Source: Lithospermum erythrorhizon
Lineage: Eukaryota; Streptophyta; Magnoliopsida; Boraginales; Boraginaceae
Assembly (NCBI GenBank): GCA_019722365.1
Contig: JADFUC010000169.1
Span: 1 to 64,000 of the forward strand
Length of the DNA stretch: 64,000 nt
Direction of reading: 5' to 3'
Every line of letters starts with the position of its first letter. The stretch's first letter is position 1. The notes under the pieces were generated by a model. It saw nothing but the letters and a program-made list of their open reading frames with translations. It was not told where the DNA came from and did no database searches. Below, in pieces: positions 33,651-46,719 of this stretch. The translations under genes and the position numbers were made by a program.

Positions 33651-36240
33651 ATATTGTTAAAGTACTTGAATTTTTGTATTAGAATATTATAGATGATTTA
33701 ATTATAAATGTCTTCAATTAAATCAGATAATTATAGTTTTCTTTTTTAATATTTTAATATAAAATCACTCCTTATTAAAATTAAATACATTATATGAAAA
33801 GACGAAAATACTTGTACTTAGTATTATTAAAATTAAATACATTATATGAAAAAGGCGAGAATGCTTTTACTTGGTATTCTAATCGTTTATCGATTTGAAT
33901 TTGCATTGTACAATGTTATGCGGATTATCACCAAGATAGAGTATATGGAGTGATAGTTAAGTTATTTAATTATACTACAGTAGAATTATTAAAAATAGCT
34001 GAATAAAGACAATGTATATATCAGTTAAAATAGAAGTTCATCACTAAAATACCATTATTACATAATTAAAATTTAATGAATTACAATTCATTTACAACTT
34101 CACTAATTCAAAAACAATATTGATTTTTATAAAACTTAAAATGTATGCAATACTAAGTACCATAATTCTAATATAGTACTCCTAGATGATATTTACTTGT
34201 CATTTAACTTGAAAAATTCAATTTGTTTAATTATGAGTCTAGCATAGAAAATTATTTTTTGATATTTCTAATATTAGTTTTTTAACTATTTTTCTTTATT
34301 AAATTATCAATAAGCCAAATAATATAGTTCTGATTAATTATCATTCATAATTTTAATGCCTTTTTGTCTTTTATTAACTTAATTTGTGTGTATTATTTTA
34401 AGATGATAAGTAAATGGCACGAAATAGTAATATACTAGTATATGAACTGCATTAAATCTAATGTAGTGAACTAGCTAGTATATGAAATGAGTAATATCAA
34501 CTGTATGTTAGTTTATTGTTCTATGTTATCTATTAATTTTTATTTTTATTTTTATCTTTTAATTATTTTATTATATTTTTATTGAATGTATTTACTCTTA
34601 TTTAATTATAATGACGGTTCAGTTCGGTTATTGGTGGTGTATCAACATGGCAAATCAAAACAAAACCGATTAATACATAACTTAAAAAAACAAAATCAAA
34701 ACCACCAAAACCAAATCAAATATTATTAAAATTATCATAGCGGTTTGGTTTAAGTTCTTTTGATGGTTCGTACAGTTTTATGGTTTACCTCTACAATCCT
34801 AGTTTCAGTAAATGTGGTCAAACTTCAATTTGGTGTCTGTTTATGACCGTGTAGCCCATATAATTCTTAAAAATAACACAAATGTTACATTATGATTTCA
34901 AAGTGATCATTATTGTATATTTGTTCATATTTAATGTCAAAATGTGTAATTTGATCGCACCTACGAAATCAATTTCTAAAATTAACTCTTGATACAAATA
35001 TAAAGAAATTAAAGTTTATTAAATATAATTGGAGTATTATAAGGCCAGTACCGGTCCTTTAAATAAGACATCGAGCCTTTCAATTTCTTGACTTACTTCA
35101 CCTTAAATATTTGGAAGTTTTGATGTGTATGTTTATTTTTTCATTTTGGGAAAGATGAAGGTGGTCCAAGGGCGTACGATGGTCGTTGATATGGTTAGAT
35201 AGACATTAACGGTGTTAAATTGAAGTTTCATAACTACCAATACCTAACTCCTATGATCTTCTTGCAGCTAAAAATCTCCAACATGTGCAGGCCTAGGCAG
35301 AGCCATGTGAATACTGTCAAACAGGCCCCACAAACCTAGTCATTGCTTCGTCGGAAATTTGACAGTGGGACATATATATGTAGACATGTGTCATATACTT
35401 GACACTCTGTCTTTGGATAATTAATCTATACCTATTACTGTACAATCTATACTCCCTCCAGTTCAATATGTTAGACGTTTGAGACTCTTGCACACATATT
35501 AATAAAGACACTACAATTACTCTTATACCCTCCAGCCTTTGACAAATGATTATAGCACGGTCACTTTGCAGATAAAATTGGCGGTTTCTTTCGGTTTTTC
35601 TCAATTAGGTATAATTCAGTTTTTTCGGTTAATCGGTTTCTTGTGGTTGAAATCGGTTTTTCACTCAATCGGTTACCTGTAATTACAAAGGCACATGCAA
35701 ATGTAATTCTATTACAAAAATATATGAATACTAACTGTTAAGTGTTAATCCAATATAAATATATTATATATGTTATGATTATGTAAAATATATATAAAAA
35801 ATTTAAAAATAAATTAACTATAAAAGTTCAGTGCGATTTGGTGCGGTGCAATTTGTTTCGGTTTTGAAATTATTAAAACCTTGTCGGTTGCTGTTAAAAA
35901 AAAAATCAAACCTAATTTGTGCGATTCTGGCAGTGGGATCCGTTTTTTTTTTTCAATATGTCTATCTATAAGCAACACAGTGAGCTTCCATCTTCCTCAT
36001 TAACACAAGGGCTAAAACGAAACAATAGTTATTTATGCATTGAAAATAGAGATGGTAATTTAAGCCAACCCGACGCGTACCCAACCCAACCTTACCCACT
36101 CGGGTAGGATTTTTTTGTGCATTTTGAGTTTTGAATCGAGTTAAAAGTTTCTCATTTCTCAACCCGTACGGGTCCGGGTCGTGTTATGGGTCTAGGTTAA
36201 ACAATACACAAACCCTACCAATATACATAAATATTTTAAT
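33651..36240. other. AT-rich intergenic sequence with short repeats
   Basis: No gene is recognised. A 33-base segment (ATTAAAATTAAATACATTATATGAAAA) is directly repeated near 33773 and 33825. CGGTT/AACCG-rich stretches at 34615-34800 and 35580-35900 (CGGTTCGGTTTT-like, both strands) and a CGGGTCCGGG / CAACCCGAC-rich stretch at 36050-36200 are common low-complexity plant repeats. A lone CTCCCTCCAGTTC at 35452 resembles one end of a Stowaway MITE with no matching partner. Confidence 0.5.
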
Positions 36241-36666
36241 ACTAATTAATTAATATAGAGACCAAATTTTTAATTTTTTTAGTTTTGTAATGACTCATCT
36301 ATTGCATTTATATATTTATTGTTTTCTAAAATATCTAAAAAGTTGATAATAAAAATATTTAAAAAGTTGTAATTCTTCCCTCACTTAATTTTGACTTTTT
36401 TTGTTTTTTATTTTCAAATCAAAACTTTGATAATAAATTATATTTTTTTCTTTGTCTAATATTTTTATTGGAGTGGTTTTCCAAAAATATTTTATCTAGT
36501 ATTTCATTCTTTGTCTGTAGAAAGTCAAAATTTATTAAAAAATAATTAAAATAATTAAGACGACTAATCAAATTAATTAAATCAGCCTACCAAAGAATGA
36601 TTATTAAAGTGCTCGATCGTACCATAAATTTAATGTAAAACCTCGCTCAATGCGGTTTCCAGAAAA

Positions 36667-36709
36667 TAGCGCCGAATTAAATGTACATTCAATTTAGTGC
36701 TCGGCGCTA
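36667..36709. repeat. Inverted repeat (potential hairpin) in tandem unit 1
   Basis: Arms TAGCGCCGA (36667-36675) and TCGGCGCTA (36701-36709) are perfectly complementary. The loop contains the palindrome AATGTACATT. This is a GC-rich stem in an otherwise AT-rich unit. Confidence 0.8.
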
Positions 36710-37240
36710 AAAATTCCTTAATTTTATGTAATTAAAATCGGCCGTAGGTTTAAATTGGAAGTTCTCGAACATGGGGTTCAAATGAAGACTCAGGTTATGG
36801 GGTTCAAATGAAGACTTATGTCCGTAAATAACATGAAAATATGTTTGACATGTAGACCAAATTTTTAATTTTTTAGTTTCAGAATGACTATCTATTGTAT
36901 TTATATATTTATCAAGTTTTCTAAATGTCTAAAAAGTTGATAATAAAATATTTAAAAAGTTGTAATTCTTCCTCACTTAATTTTTGACTTTTTTTCAAAT
37001 CAAAACTCATAATAAATTATATTTTTTTTTCGCCTAATATTTTTTATTAAGGGTTTTCCAAAATATTTATCTAGTATTTCATTCTTTGTCTGTAGAAAGT
37101 CAAAATTTATTAAAAAATAATTAAGACGACTCAATCAAATTAATTAAATCAAGCCACTAAAGAAATGACACGTGGCTGTGGTTCTCGATCGCACTATACC
37201 TTAATGTAAACCTCGCTCAACAAAGTGGTTTCCAGGAAAA

Positions 37241-37282
37241 TAGCGCCGAATTACGTACATTCAATTTAAATGCTCGGCGCTA
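37241..37282. repeat. Inverted repeat (potential hairpin) in tandem unit 2
   Basis: The same 9-bp arms as in unit 1, at 37241-37249 and 37274-37282, with a diverged loop. The equivalent place in unit 3 has lost both arms. Confidence 0.8.
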
Positions 37283-38180
37283 AAAATCTTTAATTTTATG
37301 TAATTAAAATCTACTACAAAAAATCGCTTCCTAAGTCAGCGGGCTCAAAATGAAGACTCCGTGTCATAATTCAAAATGAAGACTCTTAGAAGGTCCTGGT
37401 CAATATGAAAATAAGGTTATTGTGAGACCAAATTTTTAATTTTAGTTTTCTAATGACTCATCTATTGCATTTATATATTTATTGTTTTCTAAATGTGTAA
37501 AAGTTGATAATAAAATATTTAAAAGTTGTAATTCTTCCTCACTTAATTTTGACTTTTTTTGTTTTTTATTTTCAAATCAAAACTTTGATAATAAATTATA
37601 TTTTTTTCTTTGTCTAATATTTTTATTGGAGTGGTTTTTCAAAAATATTTTATCTAGTATTTCATTCTTGCCTGTAGAAAGTCAAAATTTATTAAAAATA
37701 ATTAAAATAATTAAGACGACTAATCAAATTAATTAAATCAAGCTACCAAAGAAAGGACATGCGGCTAGGTTCTCGACGTAATTATTAAATTTAATCGTAA
37801 AAACCCCTGCTCGAACAAGGGTTTCCGAGAAAATAAATAATTAACGTGACATTCAATTCTCTAGTGTTCGAGTACAAAAATTCCTAATTTTATGTAATTA
37901 AAATCTTCATGGCCTAAAATTGAAGTTCTAGTCATATTAAATACATCTTAAGTTATGTAGTTCAATGAAGACTCTAAGGTCCTGCACAATACGAAAATAT
38001 GCTCGACATGTAAGTTAATACTAACCTTCTTTCTACTCAAAATAGGCATCTCTTTTATTACTTGAGGCAAAGTAATTCTTAAATTTTCGGACACCAGATC
38101 TTACCTCAAAATTGGCAAGATCACGATCCACCCGAAAATTAAACCAACCAATCGGAATGAAAGTATTCAAAGCTCGAGGC

Positions 38181-38190
38181 CTATATAAAC
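38181..38190 (+). promoter_or_regulatory. TATA box of an LTR-like promoter
   Basis: CCTATATAAA is followed by CAACCC about the right distance for a start site and then leader-like sequence. An ACCAATCGG (CCAAT-type) motif lies about 35 bases upstream. With the tandem repeats upstream and Tat-like gypsy coding remnants downstream, it is probably the LTR promoter of that element. Confidence 0.5.
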
Positions 38191-40829
38191 AACCCTTATT
38201 TTCAAAAAATAAGGAACATCTATAAACAAAAAAAAAAGTAATATTGTAGAAAGTATGAGAAAACCTCCGAGATTTCTCTTAAGTTAAATCGCTTAAACCT
38301 GCCAGAAACACCACTTCGGGTGGCTCAAATGTTTCAGCAGTAATTATCTATCAAATGCAAGTAATTCTTCAGTTCAGCGTAACTGACAAGAATCGGCATA
38401 AATTTCTCGCTAACGCTTTTGAACATCGTGAATAAGCTAAATAACCCTTGATTTTTCATAAATCTTGCATGAACACCCTAAAAATCTCGTAGTTTAAGCA
38501 ACTCAAGTTCAGATATATATGAACAATAATCGAACGCCCTCGGGCCCCTATAGCCGGATTCCCAGAAACACGCCGCTAAAAACCCCCCTGCCCGATTGAT
38601 CAATATCATCAACAGTTGAATGATCCAATCTTCATATCGATTATCATTACAAGAACAAGTTCGCTAAGCGCTTATCAGAAAGATAAAGTTACAACACAAC
38701 TTCAAAGCTTAAATCAAGTCCCCATCACTAGCACAATGCTCGCTAAGGCCGGCGAGTAGTGCAAGCGAAGTGACGCCACTCAAAGCTTAAATCAACCAAG
38801 CTGGGCAACCACTAAGTCCCCCCAAGACAAAGAGACTTCCAAGTTCACTAAGTCTCCACCTCGTGAAGTAGTAACTTCATACAACTACCAAATTCCACCG
38901 GGTCATATCCCTCAATCCCTTAATCGCTAGACGTGCGAATTCCACCAGAAGTACTAAATTCAAGTCCCGCATTGTAAACACCACATTCAAGTTTCATCGT
39001 CGAATAACGAGAGATCAAGTCCAAGCATCAAGATGTTCATACAACCAACACGGAATACATTACTAAGGCTCCCACTGACTATATCCCAAATTCCATTCGA
39101 CCATATCTAAGTCCGCACTCAGCCCTAGTCCAATACACCACGATATATCCAAACAGAATAGAGTTTGATCCTAAATCAAATCAAGTTTAAATCAAGCTCA
39201 AATCGCCGAGCTCAAACCAAGTTCCTATGAAGGCTAAGTCGCTACAAGACATCTCTCAAATTGTCAAAGAACGCTAGGACTCATAGTTTGATAGCCGATC
39301 CTTTCGATTTGATAAAACCTGCATATTGAGGAATTTCACAAGGGTTTTATCTTCTTTGCATTACATTTCTCCTATGGCACAAAGGGATCATTAACTACCA
39401 TTCGTCACTACTGACAACCGAGATGTTACCAAGACGGTATCTCAACTCCTTTCCATGTACCAAAGTGAACTACAATGAGAAAGGGTCACAACAAGACAAT
39501 TTGTTAAATACATAATCCGCTCAAGGACGGCCCTCAATGACCTCGGCCAAGTCTCTCCGTTAATGTATCAAGTAGGAGCTCTGGAAGTAACGGGGTCACG
39601 ACAAGAGAAAGCTGTTTCAGCGAACGATGCCAACCGAGGAACCTTCAACACATGGTCGGTGACTGACGATCTAGCCGGAGAACCCCAAAGAATCCATGGC
39701 TCTACACCTAGTACACCTATTAGGGGATCTCATGAACCGGCTCATTCACCAACGCCTCAGAACTTACTAGCACCAAGAATTTATGACTGGGTATTACGCC
39801 CTCGAAGAACATACGTTTAATTCTACCGTGATTTAAAAGCATGCTGCAGCGATGCAACAACAACATGACTTCTATTGCTCAAATATCGTGAAGGATAGCC
39901 GATCAAGAGCATAGATCAAGAGCGCCGAAGTCGCTCAAGCAAAAGAGGTGCCTTCAAATTTAAAGCTCGAGATGGCACGGCAAGAGGGATGGGGCTGGTA
40001 CGATTGTTTAATCATACTAAGAAAGAAAAGAAGAACCAAGCATGCATTTTATCAATCGTTGGAGAAGTCTCAACTAAATGCAAAGATAGGCTCGTAGAGT
40101 CATCAACCATCAAGATGTGAATTTAAGGCATCCAACGGGACCCCGCAGCATAATTATACGTGGGATACTCAAAACCTTCAAGAAACCGGCAACAAGTGTC
40201 CCATTACTGAGTTCGCAGACGCCGCGAATAAAGGGTACATACGCCTACTCCAAAGCAGCCTCTTACTCAAGGCCAAATATGATTCAAGGACGCCAAACTA
40301 AGCTTGTAAGATCGAAAAGATAGAAGCACAATACGTGACTTCTAAATGACCGCTTCCTTCGTAACTAGAAGCGTCGAACGCTGGGCTCTGACCTTGGTTA
40401 AGGAATGTCTCACTCATTAAAAGAGATGCGTGAGAATGATTAACCCTTCCTTGAGTCTCGAATGCTCCTCAATATTTGACGAAGCTATTGAACGGGGTGT
40501 AATCTCACGTGTAACTCCCACAAAGCAGGACCCGAGGAGGCAAACCGAAGCACCTGAGCCCAACTTTTGTGCGCATCATAGATATCGCAAGAAAGCTGCG
40601 TGGCAATAACCTGGAAAAGACAAGTGTCTCTTCCAACAACATTACCCTCACCATTGTTCAAATTTTAATCAAGTCAAAGTACCGCGACTTCGGGAGAAAA
40701 TTCATCTCTGAAAGAACGGCTGACACTGACGCATTTAAGACTACTTAAGATGTCATTTTGAAGCCTACTTAAGACTCAACTACGCTTAAGGCATTATATG
40801 ACAAGCATTCCGCTTCGAGTAGTCTCCAC

Positions 40830-41515
40830 TTTTTTACACATCATGACGATCACGGAGACCCCGCCACAAGAAGATGGTACTCATAATAAACCACTCTATG
40901 TGTCGCCACGTGTTTAAGTTTGATAAGCAAGTGACGCTAAGAGACGAGGATCAATCAGAATATCCACACGCCTACCACAAAGTCATAGGCATTCCACTAA
41001 AGACTCCATACCCCGCATTATAATCCAAGGTTTTAATCAAGCCGGGGGAGTGAACGCTTAAAAGTAAAAAGTTCCGCATTTGGCGATGAGGAACTGTGGC
41101 ATCACATCCTCGGTTTTCACGTGATGTATGCCATGTCACATATAATATCCTACTACGAAGACCTTGGATCTACAATAGCAATGCTAGCTCCTCAACACTT
41201 CACCAATGCTTGAAATATTGCAAAGATGGGATGAAAAAAATAGTCAAGGCGGATGAAAACCCATTCGTAGTTGAAGAATCCCACTTTGACGATTCCAAGT
41301 ATTACAAGAAAAATGGCATGTCCCAGCAAAATAAAGCGGCCGAGACACCTTTTAGGTACCTCCAAAGACTCTCAAACAACTACCTCGCTTTTACAAGAAA
41401 GCAGGAAGAGCTGTCTGCATTCAAATTTGACTCTACCCCTTTACTTCAACCCGAAAAGGTGGCGACGTCAATTTCTAAAGGTTTTGGTGGACACCTCAGC
41501 GGACCTGTAAAATAG
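40830..41515 (+). pseudogene. Tat-type gypsy protease region
   Basis: At 40885-40910 the reading HNKPLYVS recalls the start of the protease domain. At 41017-41043 IIQGFNQAGG is a strongly conserved segment of plant Tat polyproteins. The frame from 41096 then carries CHVTYNILLRRPWIYNSN, STLHQCLKYCKDGMKKI, ENPFVVEESHFDD and KYYKKN, matching the known order YNxLLGRPWIH, STLHQCxK, then FxxAExxFADAK. Frames shift at least twice and the protease D[S/G]G core was not recognised. Confidence 0.75.
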
Positions 41516-41519
41516 AGTA

Positions 41520-44150
41520 TGAAACCATGGGTCCAAGAGCTATGACCCTTATTAAAGGTCAAGTTATGATACCATTAAGGACAAAGCCACGGACAACTAC
41601 CTTTGAGGTCATCGACAACAAAGTACAATGGGTTAAACGACGCCCAAAATATGACGAAAGGGTAGTGCTGACGGTCTCTGTCAGAACTCAACCACGTGGC
41701 TGGATACACTTTAAAACCAATTAATCGCAAGCTTGTTGGTAAATAGACCCATAGATAAGCACGAGTAGCAAACCCAAGACGGATAAGAGCCTCCTATGAT
41801 TCATTCTCCCTACGGGGGCATTTATGCGAGTACGCAACTAAGCAGAGGTCAGTATTCTTGGACCCAACAACACGAAGAACCACACTTCTAAAAACTACTA
41901 CTGCAAGCTCGTGCGTAAATCATATTGGAAGAGGATCTCGCCGCCCACAGAACAAAAGTCAAAGTAACACCCTTCCCTCCATATAAATAACAGCAAATAT
42001 CACTCTGAGACGCCATAAATGCACCTCTAGGTCAAGTTAAGATGTAAAAGATTATAGCAGACTCCAGCTGAAAGAAATTAACCCCGGGTATCGATGATGA
42101 ATCACGACTCACGAGACAAGACCCTTCCGACGCCGTAAGAGGTCAATACGTATGCCGTCAAAGATAGCTCAGATGTATTCGCTGACATAAAGAGATGCCA
42201 AGACTAAACCCAAAGGTAGTCCATCACCTGGTAGTAAAGGAAAGCATAAAAACTGTAAAGCAAAGAATAAACCAGGGTTCCACCTGTGATTTCGTACCTT
42301 CAATAAGCGGAAGTTAACAAGCTTAATCGGCAAGCCAGATGGGAGTGCTCAAGATCTCATACGGTTGGCCAACATAAGGCCGGGTTAGAAAGTTAAGAAC
42401 GCGTAATCAAGTAGTCAGGGGAGCACATTAATAGTACAAGAGAATGAAGAAGGTAAAGAGAACGCTTCTATTATCTTAGTCGCCAAATGATCCCTTTAAT
42501 GAATAAACTACTCGCCAATCGAGAAGGCGCTTAGCTCTAATATTTGCTATCTTAATCTAAAGCACTAATTCCAAGAACACCTGGCCCACTTGATATCCAA
42601 GATAAATCCGATCAAGTATATGATGTCCAACCCATGTTGTAGATCGACTGGGCGTGGCACCCAAGAACTCCAACACTGAAATCATCTACGCACTACAAGT
42701 GCAAAGTGGACAAATACTAGCCGATTTCTGACGCACTCACCCATTGCGAGCAAAAAAGGGAGTTGCGTGATGACTTCCCCCGATGAAGATGTCATGAGTA
42801 TAGAAATAAGCACTTATGGAAAATTTACTACGGGTGCAAAGACACCAAGGGCAGGCGTGAAGTTTTCCATCACTCCTCAACAAGATATGCTGCCATACTC
42901 ATTTACACTAAGCCAAAAATATCTAATAATGTGGCGTATCACTCAAGCGCTTATTCTAGGCAGAGGTATACCGAGTTAGATATACCGAACAAAAAGTATA
43001 CGGGAGATCAGCAATGGGTATCAACTAAACGACGAGAATACAGGTTAAAACCCCGAGTTACTCTTATCACGGATACCGCAGTATCACGAGAATCCATAGA
43101 CAAAGTCTCCACTACATGTCCCCAAAAAATGAATGCTGTGTGGATGCTTAGTGCTTAGCCTCATCCATAGTCTATCCAGAAAGAGGTAAAGATTCTACAA
43201 GGTGAGAATCCAGTGACACACCTATCTTCTAACCACAAGAATACGAAACGTAAGACGAAGAACGTGCTGCTTTTGGTCACCGCACAAATGATGGGGCTTC
43301 GGGAAGACTGTAGAGCCTTCATCGACTAATTTCACCACGGAAAGTGCCACTGCATTTAATCTGGGCGCGCAGTGCCCCATAACGTGCGGGGGGCTCGCTC
43401 TTTTGTACTATCACGGGTACTCTATCCTAAAAGGTCTGGGAACTTACCACGGTGCTTAAGCCAAATGATGTACTAAAGGGCCAGGAAGAAATTTGTAAAG
43501 AGAAAGTAAGAAAGATCACAGAAAGCGACAATCACCACCTCTTTCATAGAAACACGGAACATCCGAGAAGACACGGAGATACAGGAGAAAAGTCACCCCG
43601 CATAACCGGGATGTAATAAACCATATCCGCTATTAAAATAGCTCCAATGTTCACAATCGATATGAATTGATAAGTTTCTCAAGGAAGAACCGATGAACAA
43701 CTCACTCTGCATTTCCAACTTGCTCATAAGCAGCACAAGTTGTGTATACGAGGAGTTCAACACATATAGTTTATTTGGGGGCATAGCTCGCTCTAGGCCC
43801 CTAAAAAACTCTTAAAACTTCAGAGTGCACTCCCTTGATCGGGATTAAGGGGACATTCACGTACCTCGCGATACAGAACCGGATTTCAATCGCTGGAATC
43901 GGGCCCCGAGGACTTCTACCCTACGAGCCTCACTCATCAAGTGTGACATACTGCATCTTCGTGATAACAATCTTACTATTAGGCCCATAATTAACCCCCT
44001 TAAGAGAGATTGTCCTCCACGTGATAAAAATGAAACTTCCACTTTTCAAGGGTAGGAGAAATTTTACTAAAAAATCCGGGCATAGATAATATCAAAGACG
44101 GGCCTGGGGGCACGCTCTTGAAGGAACCCCCAAAATAGAAAAGACATCGG
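41520..44150. other. Undeciphered interior of the Tat-like element
   Basis: Short plus-strand frames occur (41527-41724, 42767-42979, 42931-43158) with no diagnostic motif. A DVMSIEIST segment near 42790 weakly recalls the linker before RT in Tat polyproteins. Local GC content is higher than in spacer regions, which fits former coding sequence. Confidence 0.35.
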
Positions 44151-44159
44151 GATTGTGTA

Positions 44160-44790
44160 GGCTGTAATGATAAAAGTAACTAAGGTGGCTGGTGGGGAGG
44201 CCTGGGATAATTCATTATCTGTGAGAAAGAAAGCACAAAAAACGAGGACAACTTCCAAGATCGAACCAAATCGAATCGAACATCGGAGGAAACTCATCAC
44301 CTCATTCAAAAAATTTAAAGAAGTGTTTGCTTGGACATCAAAGATATGTCGGAGGTAGATTAAAAAATATTCTTGCACAAGTTTCACATCGACGAGACAA
44401 TTGAGCTGAACCAAAAAAGAGAAGTTATCCGACGCCAAGAGCTATCCGAAGCAAGATTGATTAGATTGATGAAAATGAACACCTATCGCAAACGAATTTC
44501 ATGGATCGGGATGTGGGCGATGGTGAAAATATATTAAATAAAGGTCAGTTACATGTAATCGATTTTACTAATTTGAACAAAATTTGCCCCAATGATTATT
44601 AATTCCCTACCTTGTTTCAAGTGAGATCATGGATGGAAGTATCAGCCACAAAGTCTTTGATTCTAGTTTCTCGCCGAGGATACCATCAAATCTTCTTGGA
44701 GGTCGAGACTGACGAAAACAACCTTCATTATGGAATACGGGTTGTATCAAGGGAAAGTTTGTTAATTCAGATAAACATGAATATGGAGAT
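44160..44790 (+). pseudogene. Tat-type gypsy reverse transcriptase, first copy
   Basis: The frame at 44167-44358 ends with LITSFKKFKEVFAWTSK, the pre-RT motif (LxxFxDVFAW). Downstream in other frames are VIDFTNLNKICPNDY (44558-44602), matching the RT motif DFxxLNKACPKDxYPLP, and GYHQIFLEVETDENN (44680-44724), matching SGYHQIxMxxxDEEK. The catalytic YVDD region is not reached before homology ends near 44790. Confidence 0.8.
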
Positions 44791-44820
44791 CTACGTGTTC
44801 TGGGCGGTGTCGTAGTCGCC

Positions 44821-45650
44821 ATAGATGCGATAAGTTAAAAGTATCGCCTCACAAATCGAATCTAATAAATACTTATCCCTTTCTAACTTTAATTAACTAT
44901 TAATGAAAGAGTGAACTTCTTATCTAGACTTCTTAACTAAATTAACTAAGAACTTAAATTAACTAAACTAATCAATGCAAAGTTATGACTTTACTTAATA
45001 TGCGGCATAGCTCAAGATACACGATTTCGCCGATCACGACTTAATTTGTATTGTTGAGTCGTTTTTATTAATTCATAACAAAAGAGTTCTACACAATTGA
45101 TATTACTCTCGCCACTCAATTAAGTCCCCTAATAAGCTAACTATATCTTTAAGGATAACTTAAAATAGGAGATCGGATTCACAACATACGCTTATCAATT
45201 TGCACATGACATTACCTATATCTCTATGGTAAGTGAAACATGTGTTCTAATTATTATTTCAAAATTGATAACTCTATCTCTATAAATTACGCACTCATAT
45301 GAACAATTCATTAATGGTCAGTTAATAAAAAATAATTAAGGTAATAATTAGAATTATGAAATTAAAAATAAATTATTCCAAAGAAAATCAAATCATTACA
45401 TCCAACTACATCACGGTCATGACTAATAATAAAATTAGTTAATAATCAAGACACAATAACCAAGAAACCAATGACAATCATCCAAAATACAAAAATAAAT
45501 ACGGAACTAAAATTATTCAAACCAACTAAAACATCAATTAGCAAGAGTTTTTCATCCTTTTTTGCATAAGACAAAATTGGGATTTCTTCTTTGGTGTTTT
45601 CACCGTGACAATCACTAACAGAGCATGAAGTTTATCAGCATTTTTAGCTT
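44821..45650. other. AT-rich block, resembles 58.35-59.25 kb
   Basis: Noncoding. It opens with ATCGAATCTAATAAATAC, similar to GTCGAATCCACTAAGAAC at 58404, and both blocks continue with TAACT/TTAATTA-rich sequence for about 0.8 kb. They may be diverged copies of the same noncoding repeat. It separates the two Tat-like RT fragments. Confidence 0.35.
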
Positions 45651-46249
45651 CCGTCTTCCCCTCTTTCATTGAAAACTCCGTCACAAGATACCCTGCTGAG
45701 AATCATTTTAAGCTCCCCTGGGTCAAATTCCTCCTCTTTATAAGATGCCACAACCTAATATTACTTGCACAAGACTACGTAACTTGCTGGACTTTTCAAC
45801 ATACCCTCCGGGAATCACCACGGTTGACTTAACAATGGGACTCCGGCAACAAAAACTACAACAATAAAAGCTCGCCATAAAGTGGCTGACATGTCCACCC
45901 TTCATACAACGTTTGATTTCATAAAGCCAATACTCCGACATCATTTCCAAAGCGATAGTTTCTCCCTTACACCTCAAGTTGAAGTTCCTAACAGCGGGGG
46001 CCATAAAGCGGCTTCTCAAGTGGAAACCGTAAGCAGGCTGGGATACGCACACAAGCCTCTGCCCTCAGGAACAAGCCAACGACGCGAGAACGGGAAAGAA
46101 ACCCTGTTGGGAAAATAACTAGAGATAAGAACAGTGAGAAAAGGAAAGGAGGAAGATAACTCGCCAAAGGAGAAGGAAAATCAAAAGTAATCGATACCGC
46201 GACGGCAGGGTAAGAAATCCTATCAAGTCCGCAAATAAAGCGCCGAGTG

Positions 46250-46719
46250 TTCTAGAATGGAACGTAAGTCAGATGATACCATAAGGACACGTTAATTTCG
46301 CTATTCGGGAATTCAGAGATGTATTCGCACGGGTCCCAAGATATGTCGAGACTCCAAGGGTTTAAACACCTACACGGATTCAATGTTTGTCTCTATTGCG
46401 AGAAATGACCTTCAAATGACGGTAAGAATACGCTATACGAACCGCGGTTGAAGCCCTATTGAAGGCCCGAGCCATCCGCGAACTACAGTTCCCTGAATGG
46501 ATAGCAAACGTCGTATTGGTGAAAAAACCAAACAACAAATAGAGGATGTGCACCGACTTCACAAGCTTGAACAAAGCTTGTCCCAAGGACTTCTACCCGC
46601 TACCCTACCTAGGAAGATTGGTGACGGCAAGATGGGGCATTTAATTCTTTTGATTTATGGACGATCGGCAGGATACCATATACGCATGCCCCGAGACGAG
46701 GAGAAAGTGACTCTGCCGA
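46250..46719 (+). pseudogene. Tat-type gypsy reverse transcriptase, second copy, cut by a copia insertion
   Basis: In successive frames it reads REFRDVFARVP near 46300, EALLKARAIRELQFPEWIA near 46450-46510, NVVLVKKPNNK near 46510-46540, then MCTDFTSLNKACPKDFYPL (46546-46602) and a degraded DDRQDTIYACPETRRK segment that should be GYHQIxMxPxDEEK. Identity to the RT consensus ends abruptly at 46719, exactly where a copia LTR begins. It is better preserved than the copy at 44.2-44.8 kb. Confidence 0.85.

Larger units (their letters stand above)
36260..38010 (+). repeat. Three tandem copies of a ~0.58 kb unit
   Basis: Units start at GACCAAATTTTTAATTTT, found at 36260, 36855 and 37426, so the periods are 595 and 571 bases and the third copy is about 585. 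Shared internal landmarks in order are TGACT[..]ATCTATTG, AAAAGTTGATAATAAAA, GTAGAAAGTCAAAATTTATT, TTAAGACGACT and TTTTATGTAATTAAAATC. Copies 1 and 2 share a perfect inverted repeat that copy 3 has lost. The block ends about 170 bases before a TATA box (38181) and may be the U3 of a large LTR. Confidence 0.85.
38020..44820 (+). mobile_element. Tat/Ogre-like Ty3/gypsy remnant
   Basis: A long, heavily decayed element on the plus strand. Protease-region motifs appear at 40830-41330 and RT motifs at 44160-44790. The span between is long and mostly unreadable, as expected for the large Tat/Ogre lineage. gag should lie in 38.6-40.8 kb. Translations there (for example the open frames at 39563-39820 and 40117-40323) are Ser/Pro/Arg-rich but have no diagnostic motif. 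LTR limits are not proven. Confidence 0.65.

Noticed and set aside
35452..35540. CTCCCTCCAGTTC, Stowaway-like terminus
   Set aside because: No complementary GGAGGGAG end within several hundred bases, so at most a truncated MITE.
37482..37736. 84-codon plus-strand frame, Phe/Asn/Lys-rich
   Set aside because: Lies wholly in the third copy of the AT-rich tandem unit; the composition is low complexity and the other copies do not keep the frame open.
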